DNA of 40,065 bases from NCBI GenBank assembly GCA_017940185.1, contig JAGAZE010000047.1:1-40065 (forward strand), written 5' to 3'. A program made the position numbers and the translations under genes. The stretch is from Bacteroidaceae bacterium (GTDB lineage: Bacteria; Bacteroidota; Bacteroidia; Bacteroidales; Bacteroidaceae). The notes beneath the pieces are model-generated. The model had not been told where the DNA came from, did no database searches, and was given only the letters and a program-made list of their open reading frames with translations. Each line of letters opens with the position of its first letter. Position 1 is the first letter of the stretch. Below, in pieces: positions 31,829 to 39,854 of the stretch.

Positions 31829-34800
31829 CTCACCACCTCCTTTCTTCCGTTGTGCAGATAGACACCACGCTGCGTAGGACGGCTGTTGAGCCTTCGGCCG
31901 TCGAGGGTAAACCATCCCGTATCGGTGTCTACCGGTTTCTGCAGCCAGGTGTCGTTGATGCCGGTGGCAACGTCGTCGCCGTCGTCGACAACGTACTTTA
32001 TCTGCTTGGCATCGGCCACAAGTGATTTGGGCAGCGACAGATAGGCACGGCCCACGGGTATCACCGTGTTGTTGCACGGATAGAACTGCTGCATGCTGGC
32101 AGAGAAGTAGAAATTGTAGCAGTCGTTGCTCTCCTTCGGTATGGCAGTGCCTGTGCCGACTTTGAAGTAGTTGGTACCCTCATACTTAGCCCTACTGGTG
32201 TGTACGGGCAGGTAGATGATGTCGTCGCCCGTGCCGGTGAAGGCAGGTCCTTTGAGCAGGAATCCCTCGTCGGGAGCTATTCCCATGCGCTTGCCCGACG
32301 TGCTCGGGGCACTGATGGTCACCGTGCCGTCGTTCACCTCTGTGGCAGCATACCACGTGTAGGGGTAGTTGGAGGCATTATATATAGAACTATAGGTGGG
32401 ATTGGTGTAGCACACTTCCTTGCTGAGTGCGTGGTTGAAGTTGTAGTGGTTGGGATAGGTTGTACCCTCGTAGGTGCACGACGCTGCTTCTGAAGTGCTG
32501 GGGATAGTCATGGTAGCGTAGCCGCTGCCTGTCTTGCTGAGCGTGACGGGCGTATAGATTTCATGGTTTATACTTTTGTTGCTCAGCCACTTCGCGATGA
32601 TGAGCGATGCCTTGCCCGGCGGCACTATGAAGCGGTCGAAACGGTTTTGGAAGGAGTAGTCGCCTGCGGGATAGATGACGTGGGCATCGGCAATGTGGTA
32701 GATGGGTTTTCCTCCGCCGCCGAAGCATCGTGTGCCGCTCACGTTGCATGCCATGGAGAGGTAGATGTTTTTCAGCCCCATGAAGGCATTGCGTGCTCCG
32801 CCGTCGCTGAACACATTGTTGCCGCTCACCGCTTCCAGACCATTGAGGTTAAGTGTGGTGAGGGCCGGGAAGCTCTGTGTGCCGTAGAAGTTGTTCGAGC
32901 CCGTGATGGTCTTCAGTGCAGGCAGGTTGAGTGTGGTGAGCGCATTGAAGCTACTATTGGCGCTCAGTACATTGCTGCCCGTGAGTGTGGTAAGGGCGGG
33001 CAGGCTCACGGTGGTGAGTTTGCTGCCAAAGTCGGTCAATGTGGAAAGCAGCACATTGTCGCCGATGGCGGTCACCTTCGGCATATTGATGGTGGTGAGC
33101 TCGCTCAGGTCGACTCCGTCGCCACCCGTGCGCGACAACACGTAGTTGCCTATCGTCGTGGCTTCGGGCAGGTTGATGGTGGTAAGCTTGTCGAAGCGTG
33201 CCGCGCCGGTGCCTCCGGCCACGAACACATGGTTGCCCACGGTCTTCACGTTGGGCAGACTGACGGCGGTGAGGTTGTTGAACTTGTCGCCGGCACTGCC
33301 TTCCACGGCGAAGACATTGTCGCCCACTTCTGTTACGGTGTAGGTTCGGCCGTCCCAGCTAATGGTGTTCAGCGTTATCGTGCCCGAAATATTGGGATTA
33401 TTGCACTTCACCACCTTGGCTGTCAGACTGGTGTTGTCTACGAGGTAGGTGAAGTCGCCTACCGTTGCGTAGTTGTCCTTGCTGCCATCCTTGGGCATAT
33501 ACCGGGTGGTGATGGTCACTTTGTTTTTAACCTTCGGGGTGAGTGTTGCCGTTGCACCCGTGCTGCCATTGACCAGCTGTGCCTTCCGCAGTCGCAGCCG
33601 GCACGATCCGGGACTGCGCCACACAAGCGTGATGCGCCGTATCGGCTTATAGTTGGCCGACACATTGTTGAAGTAGAGCGTCTGGTTGAGGGAAGTGATG
33701 TTGTTAAGATTTGAATATTCGGAGTCGCTCTTGTATACCCTGAACGACAGGTTGCCGCCGTTGGTATTGGGCTGTTGGGCAAGTGTCAGCTCTATGCGGG
33801 TGTATTTGTTGTTGAGTCCACTGGCATCGTAGGCGAGTTCCACCTCACTGTATTGCTGGCTGAATTCTATCTGCTGCTCGCTGTTGTAGTCGGCAGCTAC
33901 GGGCAATGGGGCGGTATGGCTGCTTCCGTGCCATGCCTTCAGCATCCTGTCGGCCAGGTCGGCTTGGTTGAAGGCTGGTATGCCGCGCACGCTGCCGTTG
34001 GTCACGCCCATCCAGAACATGGCTGCCATGTTGTTGGCCTTCACTCGGGAGAGAAACAGGTCGACGAAGTTGAACATGTGGGTTCTGTTGGCGGCATAGT
34101 CGGTGGGATTGGCATCAACATTCGACGTGCCCCACTCGCCGATAATCACCGGTCCGCCCTTACTGACAAGGTTGTTGTTCAGGTTGTTCATGATGACGTC
34201 CATCAGGTCTTCCACCTCGCTCATGGGTCGTTCGGTGCGGTTGCCTTGCTCGTCCACATTTACAATGCGCGGGTAGGCGTGCACGCCGAAGATGATGTGC
34301 CGCTTGTTAGGTTCAGGGTTCTGCAGCTTGCTGGTAGCCTCGCTACTGTAGGCACTGGCATAGGTGTTGAGTATGAGATTGCGTTGTGCGTTTCTTCCAC
34401 CTGTGCTTCGCACTGTTGTGACAAAGTCGCTTGCGTAGTTGTTGATGGCATTGTAGGCAGAGGTGGCTATCGTCTCATCATACCCTTCTGGAGCTTTCGA
34501 CGAAGCATAGTCCCAAGAGTCAATGGGGTCGAGCATCTCGTTGAAACCCTCGAAGAGAAGGCGCTCGCCGTAGTTGATGAAGGTCTCTGCTATCTGTTGC
34601 CATATTTTCTTGAACACCGCTTTGTTGTTCTCATAGTTGGTCATGTCGGCGCGCAACCAGGCTTTGCCTGAGTTGGGGTCGGTCTTGCCTGTGTCGTGGT
34701 GCACATTGATGATGCAGTACATATCTTGTGCCAGCACATAGTCGACCACTTGCTTTACCCTTGCCATCCAGGCGGGGTCGATGTTGCCATTGGCATCAAG

Positions 34801-35073
34801 GTGGGGATACCATGTCACGGGCACGCGCACAGTGCCGAAGCCTGCCTGCTTCAGCATCTCCATGAGTTCGGGTGTGGTCACGGCCTGCCCGCGCATTGTC
34901 TCGGTCTGCGTCACATCGGTCACGCCGAGGGCATGGCTGTCGAGCGTGTTGCCCAAGTTCCAGCCCACGCCCATGTTTCTCACAGCCTGAAACGAGGTCT
35001 CAAAAGTGGGAATCTGCGCACGTAGCGAGAGAGCGATAAGCAACAAAAAGAGAAGTACGGTGTATTTCTTCAT
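31825..35073 (-). CDS. Secreted GH5 endoglucanase with beta-sandwich and LRR-like repeat modules
   Basis: 1082 residues. The signal peptide ends near LRAQ. The GH5 barrel spans about 25-390: MGVGWNLGNTLDSHA, VRVPVTWYPH, the acid/base Glu179 in FEGFNEML and the nucleophile Glu313 in IIGEWGTS. Residues about 394-497 look like a carbohydrate-binding beta-sandwich (QQIEFSQQYSEVEL...RITLVWRSPG). Residues about 598-780 carry BspA-like leucine-rich repeats (LTTINLPEATTIG, LTTVSLPALTTLTGSN, LTTLNLPALKTITGSN). A 300-residue region follows, ending in WFTLDGRRLNSRPTQRGVYL, a tail common in secreted Prevotella proteins. The likely substrate is a beta-1,4-glucan or mixed-linkage/xyloglucan backbone; this is inferred. 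Confidence 0.92.
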   Translation of the reverse strand: MKKYTVLLFLLLIALSLRAQIPTFETSFQAVRNMGVGWNLGNTLDSHALGVTDVTQTETMRGQAVTTPELMEMLKQAGFGTVRVPVTWYPHLDANGNIDPAWMARVKQVVDYVLAQDMYCIINVHHDTGKTDPNSGKAWLRADMTNYENNKAVFKKIWQQIAETFINYGERLLFEGFNEMLDPIDSWDYASSKAPEGYDETIATSAYNAINNYASDFVTTVRSTGGRNAQRNLILNTYASAYSSEATSKLQNPEPNKRHIIFGVHAYPRIVNVDEQGNRTERPMSEVEDLMDVIMNNLNNNLVSKGGPVIIGEWGTSNVDANPTDYAANRTHMFNFVDLFLSRVKANNMAAMFWMGVTNGSVRGIPAFNQADLADRMLKAWHGSSHTAPLPVAADYNSEQQIEFSQQYSEVELAYDASGLNNKYTRIELTLAQQPNTNGGNLSFRVYKSDSEYSNLNNITSLNQTLYFNNVSANYKPIRRITLVWRSPGSCRLRLRKAQLVNGSTGATATLTPKVKNKVTITTRYMPKDGSKDNYATVGDFTYLVDNTSLTAKVVKCNNPNISGTITLNTISWDGRTYTVTEVGDNVFAVEGSAGDKFNNLTAVSLPNVKTVGNHVFVAGGTGAARFDKLTTINLPEATTIGNYVLSRTGGDGVDLSELTTINMPKVTAIGDNVLLSTLTDFGSKLTTVSLPALTTLTGSNVLSANSSFNALTTLNLPALKTITGSNNFYGTQSFPALTTLNLNGLEAVSGNNVFSDGGARNAFMGLKNIYLSMACNVSGTRCFGGGGKPIYHIADAHVIYPAGDYSFQNRFDRFIVPPGKASLIIAKWLSNKSINHEIYTPVTLSKTGSGYATMTIPSTSEAASCTYEGTTYPNHYNFNHALSKEVCYTNPTYSSIYNASNYPYTWYAATEVNDGTVTISAPSTSGKRMGIAPDEGFLLKGPAFTGTGDDIIYLPVHTSRAKYEGTNYFKVGTGTAIPKESNDCYNFYFSASMQQFYPCNNTVIPVGRAYLSLPKSLVADAKQIKYVVDDGDDVATGINDTWLQKPVDTDTGWFTLDGRRLNSRPTQRGVYLHNGRKEVVR

Positions 35074-35137
35074 AGTCGGTATCGGTTGCCCTATATTATA
35101 GTGGGTATATAGTGGTTTGCTTGTTATAATCTATTTG

Positions 35138-35145
35138 CAAATGTA
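35138..35145 (-). promoter_or_regulatory. -7 element of the GH5 gene
   Basis: TACATTTG on the minus strand, 65 bases before the GH5 ATG, matches TAnnTTTG. Confidence 0.6.
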
Positions 35146-35240
35146 AGTACAATTTTCCTTCTGCTCTAATTTATTGTTGAAAAACAGCACATTGCACTTT
35201 TTCCATACGCCTGGGAAATATATGTGAAGACGACATACCC

Positions 35241-35256
35241 GTCAACTTGTCAACTC
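35241..35256. repeat. GTCAACTTG-type repeat after trmB
   Basis: GTCAACTTGTCAACTC directly abuts the trmB stop codon (TAA at 35257-35259 on the minus strand). Confidence 0.75.
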
Positions 35257-36009
35257 TTATCGTGCCGTATCCTTGCTGCTCCGCTTGTTGCGGTGGTAGG
35301 AGCGGTAGTCGTCGAGTGGTATTTCTGCTCCGCTCTCTGTGAGGTCACCCTCTCGAGGCAGTTGCAGGCATAGGTATTTGATGGTGATGCCCCAGCTGAG
35401 CCACTGCTGCTCGTAGTAGGTCTGTATGGGCGGCACGGGCAGGTGGGAAGCATAGAGGTCGTCGGTGAGCATCGGCATGGGCAGGTGGTTGTGCTCCGCC
35501 ATCAGGCGGGTGTAAGTGTAGAGAAAGCGTGAATCGGTCTTCACATGAATCAGTCCGCCGTCGACGAGGAAATGGCGGTAGCGGTTGAGGAAGTAGGTGC
35601 TGGTGAGTCGCTTGCGCGGGTTCTTCATCTGCGGATCGGAGAAGGTGAGCCACAGCTGCTCCACCTCGTCGGCGGCAAAGAAATGCTCCACAAATTCTAT
35701 ATGCGTGCGCAGGAACGCCACGTTGGTAAGCCCCTCGTCGACGGCCTGCTTAGCACCGGTGTACATCCGCGCCCCTTTGATGTCGATGCCGATGAAGTTG
35801 CGGTCGGGATATTGCCGCGCCAGACCCACGGTGTACTCACCCTTACCGCATCCCAGCTCCAGCGTGATAGGGTTGTCGTTGCGGAAATAGTCGGCATGCC
35901 AACGGCCTTTCAGGGGGAAACCCTGTTCCTTCAGCACGGCGAAAGGATATTGGAAGACATTGGGGAACGTCTCCATCTCGGCAAATTTCTGTAGTTTTCC
36001 TTTACTCAT
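35257..36009 (-). CDS. trmB: tRNA (guanine-N7)-methyltransferase
   Basis: 250 residues. It methylates G46 of the tRNA variable loop using S-adenosylmethionine. ITLELGCGKGEYTVGLA is the SAM-binding motif I, RNFIGIDIKGARM motif II, and LWLTFSDPQMKNPRKRLTS the TrmB-specific catalytic segment with Asp and the PxKxxH-like stretch. LVDGGLIHVKTDSRFLYTYT follows. The length is that of the Bacteroidetes members, which carry an extra C-terminal tail (DYRSYHRNKRSSKD). It lies 107 bases after buk on the same strand. No promoter element was recognised. Confidence 0.95.
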   Translation of the reverse strand: MSKGKLQKFAEMETFPNVFQYPFAVLKEQGFPLKGRWHADYFRNDNPITLELGCGKGEYTVGLARQYPDRNFIGIDIKGARMYTGAKQAVDEGLTNVAFLRTHIEFVEHFFAADEVEQLWLTFSDPQMKNPRKRLTSTYFLNRYRHFLVDGGLIHVKTDSRFLYTYTRLMAEHNHLPMPMLTDDLYASHLPVPPIQTYYEQQWLSWGITIKYLCLQLPREGDLTESGAEIPLDDYRSYHRNKRSSKDTAR

Positions 36010-36116
36010 GGTGATTGCTGTGTGGTAGAAAGAAATTCAAGAAAAAAGCCCGGACCGTTGCATGCACCGTGGCGCGCACACACAACTGCCCGAGCTTATC
36101 ATAGGTAGCAATGCTT

Positions 36117-37178
36117 TTATTCAAACACTTTGGCTTCGCGTTCGCCACGCAGCACGGCCAGGGCATTGTCGGCCAGGGCCTGCATCTCGTCTTCGCCGGG
36201 GAAGTTGTAGACAGGAGCCAGATACGACACGCGCTTGCGTATCTCGTCTACCACGTAGGTCCAGTGTGCTATGCCGCCGGTGAGCAGGATGGCGTCGGGC
36301 TGTCCGCAGAACACGGCACCCTTCGAGGCTATCTCCTTAGCGATGTGGTATATCATGGCGTCGACCATAAACTTGGCTTTCTCGTCGCCGTTGTTTACGC
36401 GGTCTTCTATGGCGCGCATGTCGTTGGTGCCGAGGTGCGCAGCCAATCCGGCGTTGCCAGCCACTTGCTTGAGCAGTTCTTCCTGCGTGTACTTGCCACT
36501 GAAGCACAGACGTATGAGTGCGCCTGCCGGCACAGAGCCGCAGCGTTCGGGTGCGAAGGGGCCTTCGCCGTCGAGAGCGTTGCTCACATCAACAGCCTTG
36601 CCGTGCATGTGGGCAGCCACGGAGATACCGCCGCCGAGATGGCAGACGATGAGGTTCAGGTCTTCATACTTCTTGCCTCTACCCTTAGCAAAGCGACGCG
36701 CGATGGCTTTCTGGTTGAGCGCATGCCAGATGCTGATGCGGGGCAGCAGCGGATTGCCGCTCACGCGGGCATAGTCGCACAACTCGTCGACGATGACAGG
36801 GTCGGCGATAAACTTCCGACAGCCCTCTATCTCGTCGGCGATGGCTGCTGCGATGATGCAGCCCAAGTCGCTGGCGTGGCTGTGCTCATTGCTCTTGATG
36901 TCGGCTATCATCGCCTCGTTCACCTCGTAGACACCGCCGTCGAGGGGCTTGGTAAGACCGCCGCGGCCTATCACAGCATCAAACTGCAGAGGTATCTCGG
37001 TGTGCTCCAACTCGGCCAGCACCATCTGCTTGCGGTAGTCGAACTGGTCAATGATGGTGGCAAACTGCTTCAGCTCGTCGGTGGAGTGGGAGATGTTGCG
37101 CTTGTGTATGAGTTCCTTGTCGTGGAAAATGGCTATCTTGGTAGAAGTGGAGCCGGGATTGATGACTAATATGTTCAT
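36117..37178 (-). CDS. buk: Butyrate kinase (acetokinase family)
   Basis: 353 residues. ILVINPGSTSTKIA at the N-terminus is the acetokinase phosphate-binding motif; HLGGGISVAAH and LTGGIAHW are the further ATPase-fold signatures. It converts butyryl phosphate and ADP to butyrate and ATP. Branched-chain acyl phosphates (isobutyrate, isovalerate) are also substrates of the family, so the true product is open. It sits 65 bases downstream of ptb, the usual pairing. Between the two genes is a GTCAACTTG-type repeat. Confidence 0.94.
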   Translation of the reverse strand: MNILVINPGSTSTKIAIFHDKELIHKRNISHSTDELKQFATIIDQFDYRKQMVLAELEHTEIPLQFDAVIGRGGLTKPLDGGVYEVNEAMIADIKSNEHSHASDLGCIIAAAIADEIEGCRKFIADPVIVDELCDYARVSGNPLLPRISIWHALNQKAIARRFAKGRGKKYEDLNLIVCHLGGGISVAAHMHGKAVDVSNALDGEGPFAPERCGSVPAGALIRLCFSGKYTQEELLKQVAGNAGLAAHLGTNDMRAIEDRVNNGDEKAKFMVDAMIYHIAKEIASKGAVFCGQPDAILLTGGIAHWTYVVDEIRKRVSYLAPVYNFPGEDEMQALADNALAVLRGEREAKVFE

Positions 37179-37213
37179 AATTTACGATGCTTCTATATGT
37201 TAAGTTTTCAAAA

Positions 37214-37239
37214 ACTCGTCAACTTGTCAACTCGTCAAC
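37214..37239. repeat. GTCAACTTG-type repeat between ptb and buk
   Basis: ACTCGTCAACTTGTCAACTC continues with GTCAAC. It begins 4 bases after the ptb stop and sits inside a likely operon. Confidence 0.8.
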
Positions 37240-37243
37240 AGTA

Positions 37244-38152
37244 TTAGCAGCTGATGATGGCCAGTGCGAGGCTGTAGAACTTCGACTTCACGCTGTCGCC
37301 TCTCGATGTGAGCACCACGGGTGCGAGGGGGCCCTTCAGCATGGCTGCCATCTCGCTCGGGCAGAAGGTGGTCACGGCCTTGTAGAACACGTTGCCGGCC
37401 TCGATGTCGGGGAAGATGATAGCATCGGCTTCTCCCTGCAGGGGCGAGTCGAGTCCTTTGGTCTGCAGTGCTTCGAGGTTGCACGAGGTCTTCAGGTCGA
37501 GCGGTCCGTCGACGATGCACTTGCCGAACTCGCCGGCAGCGGCTTTCTCCTTTATCTCGGCATAGCCCAGGGTGAAGGGGAAGAACTTCTCATTGGGTTT
37601 CTCCGTGCAGTGGTTGAGAGCGATGCGCGGTTCCTCGATGCCGAAGCTGTGGCACAGCTCGCTCACGTAGCGCACCTGCTCGATACGCTGCTCATGCGTG
37701 GGATAAGGTATCACGGCTGCATCGGTGAAGAAGAGCAGCTTGGGATAAGTCGGAATGTCGGCGGCGGCGATGTGTGTCAGCACGCGGCCCTTGGGCAGTA
37801 TGCCATGCTCCTTATTGAGCACGGCGTGGAGCAGGTTGTCGGTGTTGATGAGTCCTTTCATCAGCACGTCGGCATTGCCCTCGCGCACGATTTCCACTGC
37901 CTTGGCGGCAGCAGCATCCTTATCGGCGGCATCCACTATCTCGATGTGGTCCATGTAGGGGCGCAGATACTCGCTCTGTTCTATCTCCTGACGCGCACCC
38001 ACACAGATGGCGTGCATGAAACCACCCTTCAATGCCATGCTGATGGCTTCCTGGGTGTGGTCGTCACTGGCCCATACCACAGCCACGCGCTTGCGGTCGG
38101 AGCGTTCGGAAAGATGACGAATGAGATCGTCGAAACTCTTAATCTTTTCCAT
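37244..38152 (-). CDS. ptb: Phosphate butyryltransferase
   Basis: 302 residues of the phosphate acetyl/butaryl transferase family. It exchanges CoA for phosphate on butyryl-CoA (or a related short-chain acyl-CoA) to feed Buk. Visible segments are RVAVVWASDDHTQEAI at the N-terminus, LMKGLINTDNLLHAVL, FFTDAAVIPYPT and GPLDLKTSCN. DAIIFPDIEAGNVFYKAVT near the C-terminus is a strong family signature. A promoter element lies 72 bases upstream. Confidence 0.94.
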   Translation of the reverse strand: MEKIKSFDDLIRHLSERSDRKRVAVVWASDDHTQEAISMALKGGFMHAICVGARQEIEQSEYLRPYMDHIEIVDAADKDAAAAKAVEIVREGNADVLMKGLINTDNLLHAVLNKEHGILPKGRVLTHIAAADIPTYPKLLFFTDAAVIPYPTHEQRIEQVRYVSELCHSFGIEEPRIALNHCTEKPNEKFFPFTLGYAEIKEKAAAGEFGKCIVDGPLDLKTSCNLEALQTKGLDSPLQGEADAIIFPDIEAGNVFYKAVTTFCPSEMAAMLKGPLAPVVLTSRGDSVKSKFYSLALAIISC

Positions 38153-38223
38153 TACTTACTAGTTATGATTATTTTGGATGTTTGATTGTTTGCCTATAGG
38201 TTTCTCCCCCTCTACAAGCGCCG

Positions 38224-38231
38224 CAAAGGTA
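38224..38231 (-). promoter_or_regulatory. -7 element of ptb-buk
   Basis: TACCTTTG on the minus strand, 72 bases before the ptb ATG, matches TAnnTTTG. Confidence 0.6.
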
Positions 38232-38300
38232 GACAATAGTTTTTATCCATTGCACACTTTTGGCAAAAAAGTGCAATATTCATCAATCAACTCACATCAC

Positions 38301-38420
38301 CCGCCTACACAAGGCGCACAAAGAAGCACGAAAGTGGTGTAGGCGGTGTAAGCAGTGTAAGCGGCGAAAAATCGCTTACACCGCTACAACACACTGACTG
38401 ACAGAGAGTAATGGCCGTTT
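38301..38420. repeat. Cluster of GTGTAGGC/GTGTAAGC direct and inverted repeats
   Basis: CCGCCTACAC (38301-38310) is the exact reverse complement of 38337-38346. GTGTAAGCG (38355-38363) is the reverse complement of 38373-38381 with a 9-base loop. GGTGTAGGC, GGTGTAAGC and AGTGTAAGC follow one another in tandem at 38336-38362, and GGTGTAGGC recurs at about 38411. No gene is supported in 38153-38580; this cluster, the ptb promoter and the hairpin at 38497 are what the gap holds. Confidence 0.8.
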
Positions 38421-38496
38421 GGTGTAGGCAAATGCAAAAAACGAGAATCTTAGTATTGACGGAAACCACACAACTTTACATCCACTCCACAAATCA

Positions 38497-38528
38497 CATC
38501 GCCCCCCTTCTCACGAAGGAGGACGATG
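38497..38528 (-). other. GUGA-capped RNA hairpin downstream of the reverse transcriptase
   Basis: Fourteen pairs join 38497-38510 and 38515-38528 around a 4-base loop. In the minus-strand RNA the loop is GUGA (GNRA type) and two pairs are G.U. In the plus-strand RNA those two would be C/A mismatches, so the structure belongs to the reverse transcriptase transcript. It lies 53 bases after the stop codon. No T-run follows, so it may be more than a terminator. Confidence 0.65.
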
Positions 38529-38580
38529 CTTAGAAACTAATAAAAAAAACATAAATAGGTGTGTCTGCGCAATGACTGGT

Positions 38581-39828
38581 CTACGCAGCAGTCTGATCGG
38601 GCATAGGCTGCACGTGCAATATCCCTGAGCAAGGATTCCACACCACCTTGCAAGCATTGGCATCTGCCAGCAGGCAGGCGGGTTGTGAGGTATACAGCTG
38701 TTGCTGCACATTCGTTCGCAGCTGCTGTGAGGCACTATGCCGCAGCAGGCCCAGATAGGAGTTGAGCCGTGCCCTGTGTTTCCTCATCGTTTCGTATAGA
38801 GGATGCCTGCAAGCATCAAGCAGATAGGCATTCACTGCCAGGCGCATGTTGTGCGCTATGCGCTTGCCAGGGAGGATAATGCCATGGCGCAATCGCATGC
38901 CCAGCACGTGGATGCCGTAGGTCACTGGTTGCAGCACACGCTTGCGAGGATGCAGGCGCAGGCTGTACTCGCATCTCAGATAGTGCTCCGCGCATCGCAC
39001 CAGGTGCGCCAGTGTATGCCGGCTGCGCCCCACTATCATCATGTCGTCGACATAGCGGCCGTACCATCGCTGGCGGCAGCGTCGCTTCATCCAGTGGTCG
39101 AAGCGGGTGAGGTACACATTGCTGAACAGCTGCGAGGTGAGATTGCCGATAGGCAGGCCGCAACCCTCCTTCGTCCAGAAGAGGCTCTTGTCTTTGGGCA
39201 GGTCGTCCCACTCATGGCGGTTGCCTTTCATCAGGCAGCCGGCAGTGGGGTCGTTCATCACTATTTCTGCAAGCAGATGCTTCACCATGTCGTAGTCGAT
39301 GCACTCTCCCCAGCGGTGTCCTTCTGCATCGCAGGGACGATGTAGGTACCGGTCCATGGTGTCGTCGAGCGTGGCAAGCAGGCGTCGCCGGTCGATGGCC
39401 ATGAAGTAGCCGCTGATGTCAATCTTCAGTATATACGCCTTGCGTGTGAAGTTGCGTGAACAGCTGCGCATGTGGTGCAGTGTGCGGCGGATGCCGTAGA
39501 GCGTGCCTTTGCCCTTGCGGCACGAGTAGCAGTCGTCGATGAACGTGCGCTCCAGCATCGGAGAGAGGTAGTTGTACAGCAGGTGGTGCACCACGCGGTC
39601 GCGGAAGTCGGCAGCAAACACCTCGCGCTTCACGGGCCTGGTGACGATGAAGCACACCGAGCGGCCGGGCTTGTAGCGCCCGTGCTCTATCTCATCGGTC
39701 AGCGCCACAAGGTTGGCTTCAAGATTCATCTCGAAGCGCTGCTGGCTGGCGGTGTTGCGCTTGTGCCGACGGGCATCGTAGTAGGCCCGGAACACGTCGG
39801 AGAGCAGTTGTTCGTGTGTGATGTGCAT
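38581..39828 (-). CDS. Reverse transcriptase of a diversity-generating retroelement
   Basis: 415 residues from the ATG at 39828; a GTG at 39894 would add 22 codons. The RT domain has REVFAADFRDRVVHHLLYNY, the first catalytic Asp in LKIDISGYF (137), LPIGNLTSQLFSN (227-233) and the active centre YGRYVDDMMIVG (259-262). The (I/V/L)GxxxSQ form of motif 4, instead of QGxxxSP, is characteristic of DGR reverse transcriptases. No maturase or HNH domain follows, which argues against a group II intron. It would copy template-repeat RNA with errors at adenines and so diversify a target gene. An AAC-rich template-like segment lies directly upstream. No accessory Avd gene is visible. Confidence 0.88.
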   Translation of the reverse strand: MHITHEQLLSDVFRAYYDARRHKRNTASQQRFEMNLEANLVALTDEIEHGRYKPGRSVCFIVTRPVKREVFAADFRDRVVHHLLYNYLSPMLERTFIDDCYSCRKGKGTLYGIRRTLHHMRSCSRNFTRKAYILKIDISGYFMAIDRRRLLATLDDTMDRYLHRPCDAEGHRWGECIDYDMVKHLLAEIVMNDPTAGCLMKGNRHEWDDLPKDKSLFWTKEGCGLPIGNLTSQLFSNVYLTRFDHWMKRRCRQRWYGRYVDDMMIVGRSRHTLAHLVRCAEHYLRCEYSLRLHPRKRVLQPVTYGIHVLGMRLRHGIILPGKRIAHNMRLAVNAYLLDACRHPLYETMRKHRARLNSYLGLLRHSASQQLRTNVQQQLYTSQPACLLADANACKVVWNPCSGILHVQPMPDQTAA

Positions 39829-39854
39829 CGAGGTGTGTATTGCAGGTTGCGTAG

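Noticed and set aside
32563-33714. 383-codon frame antisense to the LRR part of the GH5 protein
   Set aside because: Its apparent repeats only mirror the LRR-encoding DNA on the other strand.
36111-37169. 352-codon frame antisense to buk
   Set aside because: It covers buk almost exactly and has no domain; the Buk motifs are clear.
38301-38420. CRISPR-like repeats
   Set aside because: Units are 8-10 bases, irregularly spaced and partly inverted.
38581-39828. Group II intron or retron reverse transcriptase
   Set aside because: No maturase or HNH domain, motif 4 is IGNLTSQ rather than QGxxxSP, and the upstream segment looks like a DGR template rather than an msr/msd or intron domain.
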